Assembly: GCA_031278935.1 (NCBI GenBank)
Contig: JAITJK010000090.1
Location: 1-8,655, forward strand
DNA from: Spirochaetaceae bacterium
Lineage (GTDB): Bacteria > Spirochaetota > Spirochaetia > Treponematales > Breznakiellaceae
Direction: 5' to 3'
DNA: 8,655 nt
The notes under the pieces were generated by a model. That model was not told the origin of the DNA, did not search any database, and worked only from the letters and a program-made list of their open reading frames with translations. A program made the translations under genes and the position numbers. Position 1 is the first letter of the stretch. Each line of letters opens with the position of its first letter. Positions 1-6,490 of the stretch are shown piece after piece.

Positions 1-240
1 CTCTTCCCTTCCGCTCTAGTCTACCCTCTTATCGAGAATAAACCGCTTTCGCTTCTTCCTTACCCGATAAATACCTTCGTACTTATCGGTTCCTCCCCTT
101 CCCTTTATTTCCAAATATCTCCGAAGAACCGCCCTCCCGGGTTATCCTTCATTAGGTCTTTTGAACTTACTCATTATCCCCCCACTTCGTCAAGAGGTTC
201 TACCGCTTTTTCGTAATTTTTTTTATCTTTATTGTTGCCC
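1..240. other. Gene-free, pyrimidine-rich leader region
   Basis: I see no convincing gene here. About 71% of the + strand bases are C or T by hand count (70 purines in 240), so the minus strand is strongly purine-rich. On the minus strand only very short reading frames occur: a 10-codon frame at 174-142 and a 15-codon frame at 152-105, both with ATG starts, and a stop-free run of about 30 codons near the left end with only a TTG start. None resembles a family I know. The bias could reflect a decayed coding region or an untranslated RNA, but neither is shown. Confidence 0.4.
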
Positions 241-254
241 CTGCAAAAACCTAT

Positions 255-399
255 GGCTATGGCTGTAACTATTAGCCCCCTATCATGTTATTCATAGTAA
301 CATCTTCAAAGGGCAAAAATGGTTTTCCATAAAGCCCTGTTAAACACGCTATTTCTTTGTCGCCGTAACCGGTTCTCCTCCTCCCGGTTACGGTTTTTT
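255..399 (+). ncRNA. Candidate structured small RNA ending in an intrinsic terminator
   Basis: Four hairpins follow one another on the + strand: GGCTA/TAGCC (255-259 with 273-277); a perfect 6-bp stem ATGTTA/TAACAT (285-290 with 298-303); a two-part stem in which AGGGC pairs with GCCCT (310-314 with 334-338) and, inside A-rich internal loops, ATGG pairs with CCAT around a TTTT loop (319-330); and the terminator stem at 363-393. No open reading frame leads into the terminator. I could not match the sequence to tmRNA, SRP RNA, RNase P RNA or a riboswitch. I found no convincing promoter, so the 5' end is arbitrary. It could instead be the 3' untranslated end of a + strand gene lying left of the window. 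Confidence 0.3.
363..399 (+). terminator. Intrinsic terminator, + strand
   Basis: CCGTAACCGG (363-372) and CCGGTTACGG (384-393) form a perfect 10-bp stem around an 11-base pyrimidine loop, followed at once by six T (394-399). In the opposite direction the stem is not followed by a T run, so it is a poor terminator for the minus-strand ygiQ gene that ends at 422. It must therefore serve a + strand transcript entering from the left. Confidence 0.85.
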
Positions 400-421
400 A
401 TGTTCCCCCTTCAGCGTCGCC

Positions 422-2203
422 TCAAAGGAGTCGGTCCGGTCCGGGCTCAAGCAGATCTTCCCGGTGGGCCAGGTGAAGGGCTTCCCGTACCAAGCTGTGG
501 TTCTCTGGTTTATTGAAGTGTACCAGGGCGCGTTGCAACCGCTTTTCCCGTTCCCCAGGTACGAAAATGGGCTCCATAGTGCGGGGATCTAAGCCGGTCC
601 GGTACATTACCGTGGAAAGGGTACCGGGCGTGGGATAGAAGTCTTGCACCTGATTCGGGATAAAGCGGCTTTTCTTGAGATACAAGGCCAAGGCTATCCC
701 ATCCTGGAGGGTCGAACCGGGATGACCTGAAATAAAATAGGGTACCAGATACTGTTTAGATCCCAAGCTGCGGTTTATCTCCCTATACTCCCGGGCAAAC
801 CGGAGATAGGTCTCATGATCCCCTTTACCCATAGCCGTGAGAACCCGGGAAGCTACGTGTTCCGGAGCAACCTTGAGCTGGCCACTCACGTGAAAGCGGC
901 AGAGGGTTTTTAAAAACCTCTGCCCGTACCGGCTATCCAGGCAAAGATAATCAAAGCGGATCCCTGAACGGATAAAGACCTTTCGTATGCCCTCCACGGC
1001 TCTTAGGGCCTCAAGGGTTTGCAGATACTCCCGGTGATCCCCTTTCAGGTGAGGACATGGCTGTGGGAAAAGACATTCCCGATCCGCACAGAATCCCCCC
1101 TTGGTCTGCCGGGCGCAGGGAGGCCGGTAAAAGTTCGCCGTCGGGCCGCCAAGATCGTGGATATACCCCTTAAAACCCTCAAAACGGCTTAGGATTTTCG
1201 CCTCGCAAAGCAGGCTTTCCGGGCTTCTTCCTGTAACCGCCCGACCCTGGTGAAAGGTGATGGCGCAAAAGGAGCAGCCTCCAAAACAACCCCGGCTGGA
1301 AACCAGGGAAAAAGCCATCTCCTTCAGGGCGGGGATCCCACCCGCCGCGTCGTACTGCGGATGGGCGCGCCGAGTATAAGGCAGGACATAGAGGCGATCC
1401 AGTTCCTGTGAGCTTAAGGGAAAGGCGGGCGGATTCTGGATGACCCAGCGATCCCCGTCGCTCCGTTCTGCCAAAGGCCGGGCGCTTAGGGGATCCGCCT
1501 CTGCGCGCTGGATCATAAAGTGTTCGGCGTAGCGCCGCAAGGAATCCCTATCCGTCCCTCGAATCGCCTCATACTCCGGGAGCACGATGGCAGACCCCGA
1601 AGGCGCATAGGCGCGGACACACGTTCCCCGCAGGTCCTGGATGGCCGCAATGGGCTCCCCCGCCTGGAGCCTGTAGGCAATGTCCCGGATAGGCTGTTCT
1701 CCCATACCGTACACCAGGATATCCGCCTTAGCATCCAGCAGCAGAGAACGGCGCACCTGATTGGACCAATAATCGTAATGGGCAAAACGGCGCAGACTCG
1801 CCTCAATGCCGCCGATAATGACTGGGATGTTTTTATAGACCGACCGGATCCCCGCCACATAGGTGATGGTTGCCCGGTCGGGCCGCAACCCCGCCTTGCC
1901 ACCCGGAGAATAGGCATCTTCGGAACGAGGCTTTTTCGCCGCCGTATAATGGGCTACCAGGGAATCCATGTTTCCCGCGCCCACGAGAAACCCCAACCGG
2001 GGTCTACCTAAGACCGTGTAAGACCCTCGGTTGGTCCAATCCGGCTGAGGGATGATGCCCACCCGGTACCCCGTGTCTTCCAAGACCCGGCATATAAGGG
2101 CCGCCGCAAAGGCCGGATGATCCACATAGGCGTCGCCGGAAACAAAAATAAAATCGCACGCCTCCCAGCCCCGATCCTCCATATCCTTCCGGCTTATGGG
2201 CAA
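422..2203 (-). CDS. ygiQ: YgiQ-family radical SAM protein
   Basis: This 593-residue protein belongs to the YgiQ family of radical S-adenosylmethionine enzymes, whose reaction is not established. An N-terminal part of about 290 residues carries family signatures such as GDAYVDHP (23-30), QPDW (53-56), GNMDS (77-81) and GGIEASLRR (131-139). The radical SAM core follows, with the CxxxCxxC cluster motif at Cys306, Cys310 and Cys313. A second cysteine group (Cys363, 372, 377, 383) matches the extra cysteines of E. coli YgiQ and could bind a further cluster. The start is TTG at 2203: it is the only usable start between the in-frame stop at 2243 and the conserved LPISRKDM stretch, which aligns with the family N-terminus. 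There is no clear Shine-Dalgarno sequence, so translation may be coupled to the NifU-like gene ending 39 bases upstream. The first ATG (codon 8) is a less likely start. I recalled the comparison with E. coli YgiQ and did not compute it. Confidence 0.93.
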   Translation of the reverse strand: MPISRKDMEDRGWEACDFIFVSGDAYVDHPAFAAALICRVLEDTGYRVGIIPQPDWTNRGSYTVLGRPRLGFLVGAGNMDSLVAHYTAAKKPRSEDAYSPGGKAGLRPDRATITYVAGIRSVYKNIPVIIGGIEASLRRFAHYDYWSNQVRRSLLLDAKADILVYGMGEQPIRDIAYRLQAGEPIAAIQDLRGTCVRAYAPSGSAIVLPEYEAIRGTDRDSLRRYAEHFMIQRAEADPLSARPLAERSDGDRWVIQNPPAFPLSSQELDRLYVLPYTRRAHPQYDAAGGIPALKEMAFSLVSSRGCFGGCSFCAITFHQGRAVTGRSPESLLCEAKILSRFEGFKGYIHDLGGPTANFYRPPCARQTKGGFCADRECLFPQPCPHLKGDHREYLQTLEALRAVEGIRKVFIRSGIRFDYLCLDSRYGQRFLKTLCRFHVSGQLKVAPEHVASRVLTAMGKGDHETYLRFAREYREINRSLGSKQYLVPYFISGHPGSTLQDGIALALYLKKSRFIPNQVQDFYPTPGTLSTVMYRTGLDPRTMEPIFVPGEREKRLQRALVHFNKPENHSLVREALHLAHREDLLEPGPDRLL

Positions 2204-2242
2204 AAATCTGAGCGGGGGACGCGGTAGGGCGCAAGAAACGGC

Positions 2243-2467
2243 TTACACTCCAATAACCGAGGTAACCTCGGGGATTTCTTTTTTCAGATGGTTTTCAATG
2301 CCCATCTTCAGGGTCATCTGCGCCATGGGGCATCCGCCGCAAGCGCCCGTCAGTTTTAACGATACCGTACCGTCGTCGGCCACGGAAACGAATTCCACAT
2401 CCCCGCCGTCCGCTTGCAGGGAGGGTCGAACCGTATCCAGGACGGTTTTTATTTTGTCTTCAAGCAT
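2243..2467 (-). CDS. NifU-like (Nfu) Fe-S cluster scaffold/carrier
   Basis: A 74-residue protein made only of the NifU C-terminal (Nfu) domain. Family members hold a [4Fe-4S] cluster, usually at a dimer interface, and pass it to target enzymes in the cytoplasm. The domain begins with the usual helix (KIKTVLDTVRPSLQADGGDVE) and carries the cluster-binding CxxC as CGGC (about residues 43-46) followed by PMAQMTLK. The ATG start has a good ribosome site, AAGGAG (2478-2473), five bases away, and a good promoter further upstream. It is the first gene of a unit with ygiQ, 39 bases apart on the same strand, which suggests it may supply clusters to that enzyme. Full-length NifU and NfuA have extra N-terminal domains that are absent here; stand-alone Nfu proteins of this size are common. 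Confidence 0.92.
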   Translation of the reverse strand: MLEDKIKTVLDTVRPSLQADGGDVEFVSVADDGTVSLKLTGACGGCPMAQMTLKMGIENHLKKEIPEVTSVIGV

Positions 2468-2488
2468 AGAGTCTCCTTAATGGCATTG

Positions 2489-2518
2489 AGTATACTCATT
2501 ATTCTGGGGTTCTGTCTA
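2489..2518 (-). promoter_or_regulatory. Sigma70-type promoter for the nfu-ygiQ unit
   Basis: Reading the minus strand, a -35 box TAGACA (2518-2513, five of six consensus bases) and a -10 box TATACT (2494-2489, five of six) are separated by 18 bases. The start of transcription would fall near 2482, leaving a leader of about 15 bases that contains the AAGGAG ribosome site of the NifU-like gene. Confidence 0.65.
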
Positions 2519-2605
2519 TCACGTGCAGGGTACCGTCATTTACTTCTGCCAAACAAGACATCTAACTCAGCGCTGATGGTTGCCCTGATACGTGCGTTCA
2601 GCGTC

Positions 2606-2634
2606 TTGACTCTTTTGCGCCGTCCGCGTACAGT
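2606..2634 (+). promoter_or_regulatory. Sigma70-type promoter for yejA
   Basis: A -35 box TTGACT (2606-2611, five of six) and a -10 box TACAGT (2629-2634, four of six) lie exactly 17 bases apart. Transcription would start near 2641, only about a dozen bases before the yejA ATG. That short leader lacks a clear Shine-Dalgarno sequence (only GAAAAG is present), so either the leader is unusually short or a promoter further upstream is used. The divergent promoter for the NifU-like gene lies in the same intergenic region. Confidence 0.55.
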
Positions 2635-2652
2635 AAAGCCCATCGAAAAGCC

Positions 2653-4470
2653 ATGAAAAAGCGCCGTCTTGTTTTTTTCCCTATTCTTCTGGGCGTCCTG
2701 TACGCCGGGCCGTATCTTACCGCCCAAAGCCCCGAGACCGCAGCCCCCCGGACGATTCACGCCACCGCCCTAGCTCTGCGGGGAGAGCCGGATTACCCGG
2801 AGGGGTTTACTCATTTTAATTACGTGAATCCCAACGCTCCTAAAGGGGGAAATCTGACCCGCCACGCCATTGGGACTTATGATAACTTCCACCTATATGC
2901 CCTACGAGGAAACTGTGTACAAGGTTCGCAATATTTTTATAATTCCCTTATGAGCACTTCCGGTGACGAAGACGACGCTCTGTACCCCCTCATTGCCCAA
3001 AGCCTTGAATATGCGGAGGATTATTCCTTCATCATTTTCTCTATAGACCCTCGGGCCACGGATCAGGAGGGGGCGCCTATCACCGCCGAAGACGCAGCTT
3101 TTTCTTTTAACATCTTGTATGAAAAAGGGGTTCCCCAATTTAGAAACTATTTTGCGGGAGTAACCGTTCAGGTTCTTCCGGGAAATCGGGTCCGCTTTGA
3201 CCTGAGCGAACCAGGGGACAAGGAAAAAATGCTGGAACTTGCGGGGACGACGATTTTCCCCAAACGCTTCTGGGAACACCAAAACTTTTCCGAACCCCTT
3301 CCAACCCCGCCTTTAGGTACCGGAGCGTACCGAGTCAAGGACTATAAGATGGGGCAGTACGTTATCCTGGAACGGGTCAAAGATTACTGGGCTGCGGACC
3401 TGCCGGTGAACAAGGGACGGTACAACTTTGACACCATCCGCTACGATTACTACCGGGACGATACGGTTGCCTTGGAAGCCTTTAAGTCCGGGGCCTACGA
3501 TATTCGCAGCGAATCGGACATTGAAAAATGGACCACCCAGTATGGGGGAACTCCCTTTAGCTCCGGGCTCATCGTCAAAGAAGAGATTCCCCACGCCATA
3601 CCCCAGCCCATGCAGGCCTTTAATTTCAATATCGAACGACCGGTGTTTCAGGATCGCCGGGTACGAATGGCCTTAAACTATTTTCTTGATTTTGAATGGA
3701 TCAACAAAAACCTTTTTTATAATCAGTACACCCGGACCCGCAGCTACTTTGAAAACACTGATTATGCCGCCCGAGGGCTGCCCTCCGACGCAGAGCGGGC
3801 GGTGCTGGAGCCGATTAAGGACCAGGTCCCGCAGGAAGTGTTTACCCGGGAGTATCAGCCTCCTAAAACCGATGGTTCCGGGTTTATCCGCCCCCAGATG
3901 CGGGAAGCCATGGCGCTTTTTAAGGAAGCCGGCTGGGAATTACGCGGGGGAAAGCTTTTGCATACCCAAAGCGGGGAGCAAATGCGCTTTGAACTCTTAA
4001 TCTATAGCCCTAGTTCCGAGAAAATCGCCATCCCCCTCAAGCGGAACCTGGCCCGTTTCGGCATTGATATGCATATCCGCACAGTGGACGCAAGCCAATT
4101 TTTGAACCGCCTACGCTCCCGGGATTACGATCTGCTGGACCGAGGCTTTCACACCCAGTCCTATCCGGGCTCAGGTTTGCTCTTGGCCTGGCATTCGGAT
4201 TATAGGGATTCGACCTACAACATCGCAGGAGTGCAGGATCCCGCGCTGGATTATCTCGTGGAAGGCATCATTGCCCGTCAGGAAGACGAAGCAGCCCTGT
4301 TAGCCTGGGGCAGGGCATTGGACCGGGTCCTCACCTGGAACCATTACGTGATTCCCCAATGGCATACTTCCCAGTTTCGTGTGGCCTATAACCACAAACT
4401 TCAGAAACCGCCCGTGCGGCCTCGGTATTCCTTAGGTCTGGATTCTTGGTGGATCCGCCCGTCTTCGTAG
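2653..4470 (+). CDS. yejA: YejA-type periplasmic peptide-binding protein (ABC transporter, family 5)
   Basis: This 605-residue secreted protein closely follows E. coli YejA, the binding subunit of the YejABEF importer for oligopeptides and microcin C. The first 24 residues form a signal peptide (MKKRR, then a hydrophobic stretch, predicted cut after LTA). No lipobox cysteine follows, so the mature protein should be soluble in the periplasm. The family-5 binding domain fills the rest. Close matches to YejA, as I remember that sequence, include NYVNPNAPKGG (56-66), TYDNFHLYALRG (75-86), GAYRVKDYKMGQ (224-235), the RVKDYWAADLPVN stretch (241-253) and NFDTIRYDYY (258-267). The C-terminal end also matches (about 550-600, ALDRVLTWNHYVIPQW and YSLGLDSWW). 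No yejB, yejE or yejF gene follows; response regulators do. The permease must be elsewhere, or this protein serves another transporter or acts as a sensor. There is no recognisable terminator between it and the next promoter. Confidence 0.92.
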   Translation: MKKRRLVFFPILLGVLYAGPYLTAQSPETAAPRTIHATALALRGEPDYPEGFTHFNYVNPNAPKGGNLTRHAIGTYDNFHLYALRGNCVQGSQYFYNSLMSTSGDEDDALYPLIAQSLEYAEDYSFIIFSIDPRATDQEGAPITAEDAAFSFNILYEKGVPQFRNYFAGVTVQVLPGNRVRFDLSEPGDKEKMLELAGTTIFPKRFWEHQNFSEPLPTPPLGTGAYRVKDYKMGQYVILERVKDYWAADLPVNKGRYNFDTIRYDYYRDDTVALEAFKSGAYDIRSESDIEKWTTQYGGTPFSSGLIVKEEIPHAIPQPMQAFNFNIERPVFQDRRVRMALNYFLDFEWINKNLFYNQYTRTRSYFENTDYAARGLPSDAERAVLEPIKDQVPQEVFTREYQPPKTDGSGFIRPQMREAMALFKEAGWELRGGKLLHTQSGEQMRFELLIYSPSSEKIAIPLKRNLARFGIDMHIRTVDASQFLNRLRSRDYDLLDRGFHTQSYPGSGLLLAWHSDYRDSTYNIAGVQDPALDYLVEGIIARQEDEAALLAWGRALDRVLTWNHYVIPQWHTSQFRVAYNHKLQKPPVRPRYSLGLDSWWIRPSS

Positions 4471-4504
4471 GCTCCTTCGATGTGGGGAGTTCAGGGGAGC
4501 GATC

Positions 4505-4533
4505 TTGTAAGGGCTGTGGTAGTTTGCTATACT
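4505..4533 (+). promoter_or_regulatory. Strong sigma70-type promoter (extended -10) for the response regulators
   Basis: A -35 box TTGTAA (4505-4510), a 17-base spacer and a -10 box TATACT (4528-4533) preceded by TG one base away (4525-4526) make an extended -10 promoter. The start would be near 4540, giving a leader of about 74 bases. The leader holds a small possible hairpin, GGTAC/GTACC (4569-4573 with 4583-4587), and a good ribosome site, AAGGAG (4600-4605), before the ATG at 4614. Confidence 0.72.
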
Positions 4534-4613
4534 AGGGCTGCATTAGGGGAAAAGGGTAAGATCGCGGGGGTACTGGCGGCAGGTACCAGAGCATCATAAA
4601 AGGAGTATGTTTC

Positions 4614-5036
4614 ATGGAAGATCGGAAAGTAATTTTAGCGGTTGATGATATGTCACTAAACTTAAGAACCATCCAAGTGATTTTGGAAAAACAGTTTAAT
4701 GTCCGTTTAGCCAAGTCCGGGGAGATCGCCTTGTCCATCTTGCGAACCAGCACGGTGGATCTAATTCTCTTGGATATCGAGATGCCCGGTATGTCGGGGT
4801 TTGAGTTCCTGGACGTCCTTAAAAAACTGGATCGGGCGAAAGACGTGCCGGTTATTTTCGTAACCTCCCACGCCTCCACCGAATTGATCGCCCGGGCGAC
4901 TAAGGCGGGGGCGAAAGATTATGTGATGAAGCCCTTTGAGCCTGCGGTACTACAGAAAAAAGTATACACCGCCTTGAATATGGAGGATATTTACATCACT
5001 AAAGATGGTAAGGCCATCAACCTGCTTCCGCGATAA
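4614..5036 (+). CDS. CheY-like single-domain response regulator (first of a tandem pair)
   Basis: A 140-residue cytoplasmic receiver protein with no output domain. The canonical residues are all present: the acidic pair Asp11-Asp12, the phosphorylated Asp54 in LLDIEMPG, Thr84 in the VTSH strand and Lys106 in the KPF motif. It should accept phosphate from a sensor kinase and act by binding a partner protein. After the receiver fold ends (about residue 122) a short tail of roughly 18 residues follows, absent from the neighbouring copy, with no recognised motif. The start is well set by AAGGAG at 4600-4605. The next gene is a close paralog 74 bases on, probably on the same transcript. No kinase, diguanylate cyclase or HD-GYP gene lies in the window, so its partner is unknown. 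Confidence 0.9.
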   Translation: MEDRKVILAVDDMSLNLRTIQVILEKQFNVRLAKSGEIALSILRTSTVDLILLDIEMPGMSGFEFLDVLKKLDRAKDVPVIFVTSHASTELIARATKAGAKDYVMKPFEPAVLQKKVYTALNMEDIYITKDGKAINLLPR

Positions 5037-5097
5037 GGCGGCCCAGAGGCGTGAAGGACGCGCCAGGGGCTGGTACGGTTTCGTAAGGCGTAATGAG

Positions 5098-5104
5098 CGA
5101 GGAG
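5098..5104 (+). promoter_or_regulatory. Ribosome binding site that fixes the start of the second regulator
   Basis: GAGGAGG lies six bases before the ATG at 5111. An earlier in-frame ATG at 5093 would place this purine tract inside the coding sequence and would add six residues that the paralogous upstream protein lacks. The ATG at 5111 is therefore preferred. Confidence 0.8.
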
Positions 5105-5110
5105 GATCCT

Positions 5111-5500
5111 ATGGGGGAACGAAAGGCTATTTTGGCTATTGACGATATGTCCATGAACCTACGGACTATCAAGGTATTATTGGAGAAACAGTTTGATGTC
5201 CGTTTGGCCAAGTCCGGCCAGATGGCCCTCAGTATCGTGGACTGTGAGCGGGTTGCCCTGATTTTGCTGGATATTGAAATGCCCGGCATGACGGGCTTTG
5301 AATTCATTGAAGCGCTGAAGGGTCGTCCCAACGCGGAAAACGTCCCGATTATCTTTATATCTTCCCACGCAAGCCCGGAACTGATTAAGCACGCGTCCAA
5401 GTACGGCAACGTAAAAGATTATATCATAAAACCCATCACTCCGGAGGTGCTGGAAAAAAAAGTGTTGGCCGCCTTGAACATGGGCCATGATACGCGCTGA
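5111..5500 (+). CDS. CheY-like single-domain response regulator (second of a tandem pair)
   Basis: A 129-residue receiver-only protein, clearly a duplicate of the gene just upstream. From MGERKAILAIDDM on, the two align without gaps to about residue 98. Asp11-Asp12, Asp54 (LLDIEMPG) and Lys107 are present; the switch position is Ser84 instead of Thr84, a common and functional substitution. One extra residue sits before the KP motif (KYGNVKDY versus KAGAKDY), and the C-terminus is shorter than in the paralog. It shares the upstream promoter, since the 74-base gap has no convincing promoter or terminator. Its stop is four bases from the stop of the converging lipoprotein gene. The target and kinase cannot be told from the sequence. 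Confidence 0.9.
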   Translation: MGERKAILAIDDMSMNLRTIKVLLEKQFDVRLAKSGQMALSIVDCERVALILLDIEMPGMTGFEFIEALKGRPNAENVPIIFISSHASPELIKHASKYGNVKDYIIKPITPEVLEKKVLAALNMGHDTR

Positions 5501-5504
5501 CATC

Positions 5505-6290
5505 CTAGAGTCCCCATTTTCGCAGCAACGCGGAGAGGGTCCCGTCCTCGTACATGGCCAGTAACAAGCCGTCGATATAGGCGGTGAGTTGGTCCTGTTC
5601 CCGTTGCAGGGCGATACCATAATATTGAGGATCGAAGCCGTCGCTCAAGATGAGGGTCTCCTCTTGCTGGTAGCCTAAGAGGATCGATTTATCCACCGAG
5701 AAGGCGTCGATCTCCCGGTCAAGCAGGGCTGCTATGGCCGGGGGATTACTGGGAAAATCCCAAAACCGCACCTGAAGACCCAGTTTTTCCGCTTCCCCGG
5801 CAACCGCCGCCGCCGTGGTGGTCCCCCGGATAACGCCGATGATCTTTTGCTCCATATCTGCCAAGCCACGTATCCCCGCATCCTTTCGCACCAAAAAGCC
5901 CACTTCATCGGTATAATAGGGCCGGGTAAGGTTATAGTGTTGCTTTCGTTCCTCGGTGATGCTATAGGCTGCGATGACCACATCGACCTCCCCGTTGTCC
6001 AACAGGGGCCCGCGTAGGGGCGTGGTAACGATAGTAAAGGCTACGGCGTTCGGGTTTCCGCACAAGGCTTCTGCAATATGCCGGGCGAGATCGATCTCAA
6101 AGCCCTCCAGTTCGCCGGTTTCAGGATTCATGTAACTGAACCGTGGTACATCCGATTGGGTACCTACCTGCAATACCCCTCGTTTCCGTATGGCCTGCAC
6201 CTGGGCGGAACGCTCCGGGCTTGCATGACAGGCGCTAAAAAGAAGGGCGAAGAGGCTCAAGGGTATCAAAAGCAATCTAAGAATTTTCAT
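5505..6290 (-). CDS. Amino-acid-binding lipoprotein (ABC transporter, family 3)
   Basis: A 261-residue extracytoplasmic binding protein of the family that captures polar amino acids such as glutamine, glutamate, arginine or cystine; the ligand cannot be named from sequence. The N-terminus is a lipoprotein signal: MKILR, a hydrophobic core and FSAC, with Cys21 as the lipid-bearing residue. Phe at -3 departs from the usual Leu, a looseness seen in spirochaetes. The family signature is GFEIDLARHIAEAL (63-76), followed by AAYSITEER (107-115), a typical RPYY (123-126), GTT (156-158) and AFSVDKS (196-202) near the hinge. No permease or ATPase gene adjoins it. The ATG at 6290 gives a proper signal peptide, but no clear Shine-Dalgarno sequence precedes it. 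It converges on the second response regulator with four bases between the stops. Confidence 0.9.
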   Translation of the reverse strand: MKILRLLLIPLSLFALLFSACHASPERSAQVQAIRKRGVLQVGTQSDVPRFSYMNPETGELEGFEIDLARHIAEALCGNPNAVAFTIVTTPLRGPLLDNGEVDVVIAAYSITEERKQHYNLTRPYYTDEVGFLVRKDAGIRGLADMEQKIIGVIRGTTTAAAVAGEAEKLGLQVRFWDFPSNPPAIAALLDREIDAFSVDKSILLGYQQEETLILSDGFDPQYYGIALQREQDQLTAYIDGLLLAMYEDGTLSALLRKWGL

Positions 6291-6292
6291 AT

Positions 6293-6316
6293 TTTATACC
6301 ATACCACGTTTTTATA
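6293..6316 (-). promoter_or_regulatory. Possible -10 elements for the binding lipoprotein
   Basis: Two TATAAA boxes occur on the minus strand at 6316-6311 and 6298-6293. The first would start transcription near 6304, just ahead of the ATG at 6290; the second would start it inside the gene. Neither has a recognisable -35 box at a normal distance, so this is a weak call. Confidence 0.3.
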
Positions 6317-6392
6317 TCCCCATACTAGTTATCCTATCCGTCACGGCATTGCTTCGTTCCCCTCGCTATGATAAAACCCCGCTGCAAGGGTG

Positions 6393-6428
6393 GCATATTT
6401 TTTTGAACGCGAAATCGCTGAAATATGC
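6393..6428. promoter_or_regulatory. Inverted repeat upstream of the cysteine operon promoter
   Basis: GCATATTT (6393-6400) and AAATATGC (6421-6428) are perfect 8-base inverted copies separated by 20 bases. Inside lies a smaller GCG/CGC pair around AAAT. The element ends ten bases before the -35 box at 6439, a position suited to a regulator, possibly an activator. It is not a terminator, because the T run is part of the left arm. No known operator consensus was recognised. Confidence 0.4.
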
Positions 6429-6438
6429 GTACACCCCA

Positions 6439-6467
6439 TTGACATACGGATCTCGCATCGCTATCCT
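6439..6467 (+). promoter_or_regulatory. Sigma70-type promoter for the cysteine/sulfur-carrier operon
   Basis: A perfect -35 box TTGACA (6439-6444) is followed, 17 bases on, by the -10 box TATCCT (6462-6467). Transcription would start near 6474, leaving a leader of about 17-23 bases before the first gene. I found no riboswitch or T-box in so short a leader, so control is more likely at initiation, perhaps through the inverted repeat just upstream. Confidence 0.75.
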
Positions 6468-6490
6468 ACTAGACATATCGGATAAATAGA

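Noticed and set aside
255..399. Identity as tmRNA, SRP RNA or RNase P RNA
   Set aside because: The tRNA-like end with CCA, the conserved SRP loop and the RNase P core sequences are all absent.
319..516. 65-residue + strand reading frame
   Set aside because: It runs through the terminator stem (363-399) and the antisense end of ygiQ, has no ribosome site, and its product is low-complexity with no family resemblance.
1520..2011. 163-residue + strand frame opposite ygiQ
   Set aside because: It is a long shadow frame created by the codon use of ygiQ on the other strand. It has no ribosome site and no recognisable motif, while ygiQ matches its family throughout.
2414..2656. 80-residue + strand frame across the divergent intergenic region
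   Set aside because: It covers both promoters and the antisense start of the NifU-like gene, and its product resembles nothing known.
4471..4501. Possible terminator after yejA (GCTCC with GGAGC)
   Set aside because: The stem is only five bases around a long loop and no T run follows.
5093..5110. Earlier ATG start for the second response regulator
   Set aside because: It would place the GAGGAGG ribosome site inside the coding sequence and add six residues that the close paralog does not have.
6371..6404. Possible terminator (ACCC/GGGT followed by GGCATA and a T run)
   Set aside because: The stem is four bases, the T run does not follow it directly, and no + strand gene enters from the left; the T run belongs to an inverted repeat.
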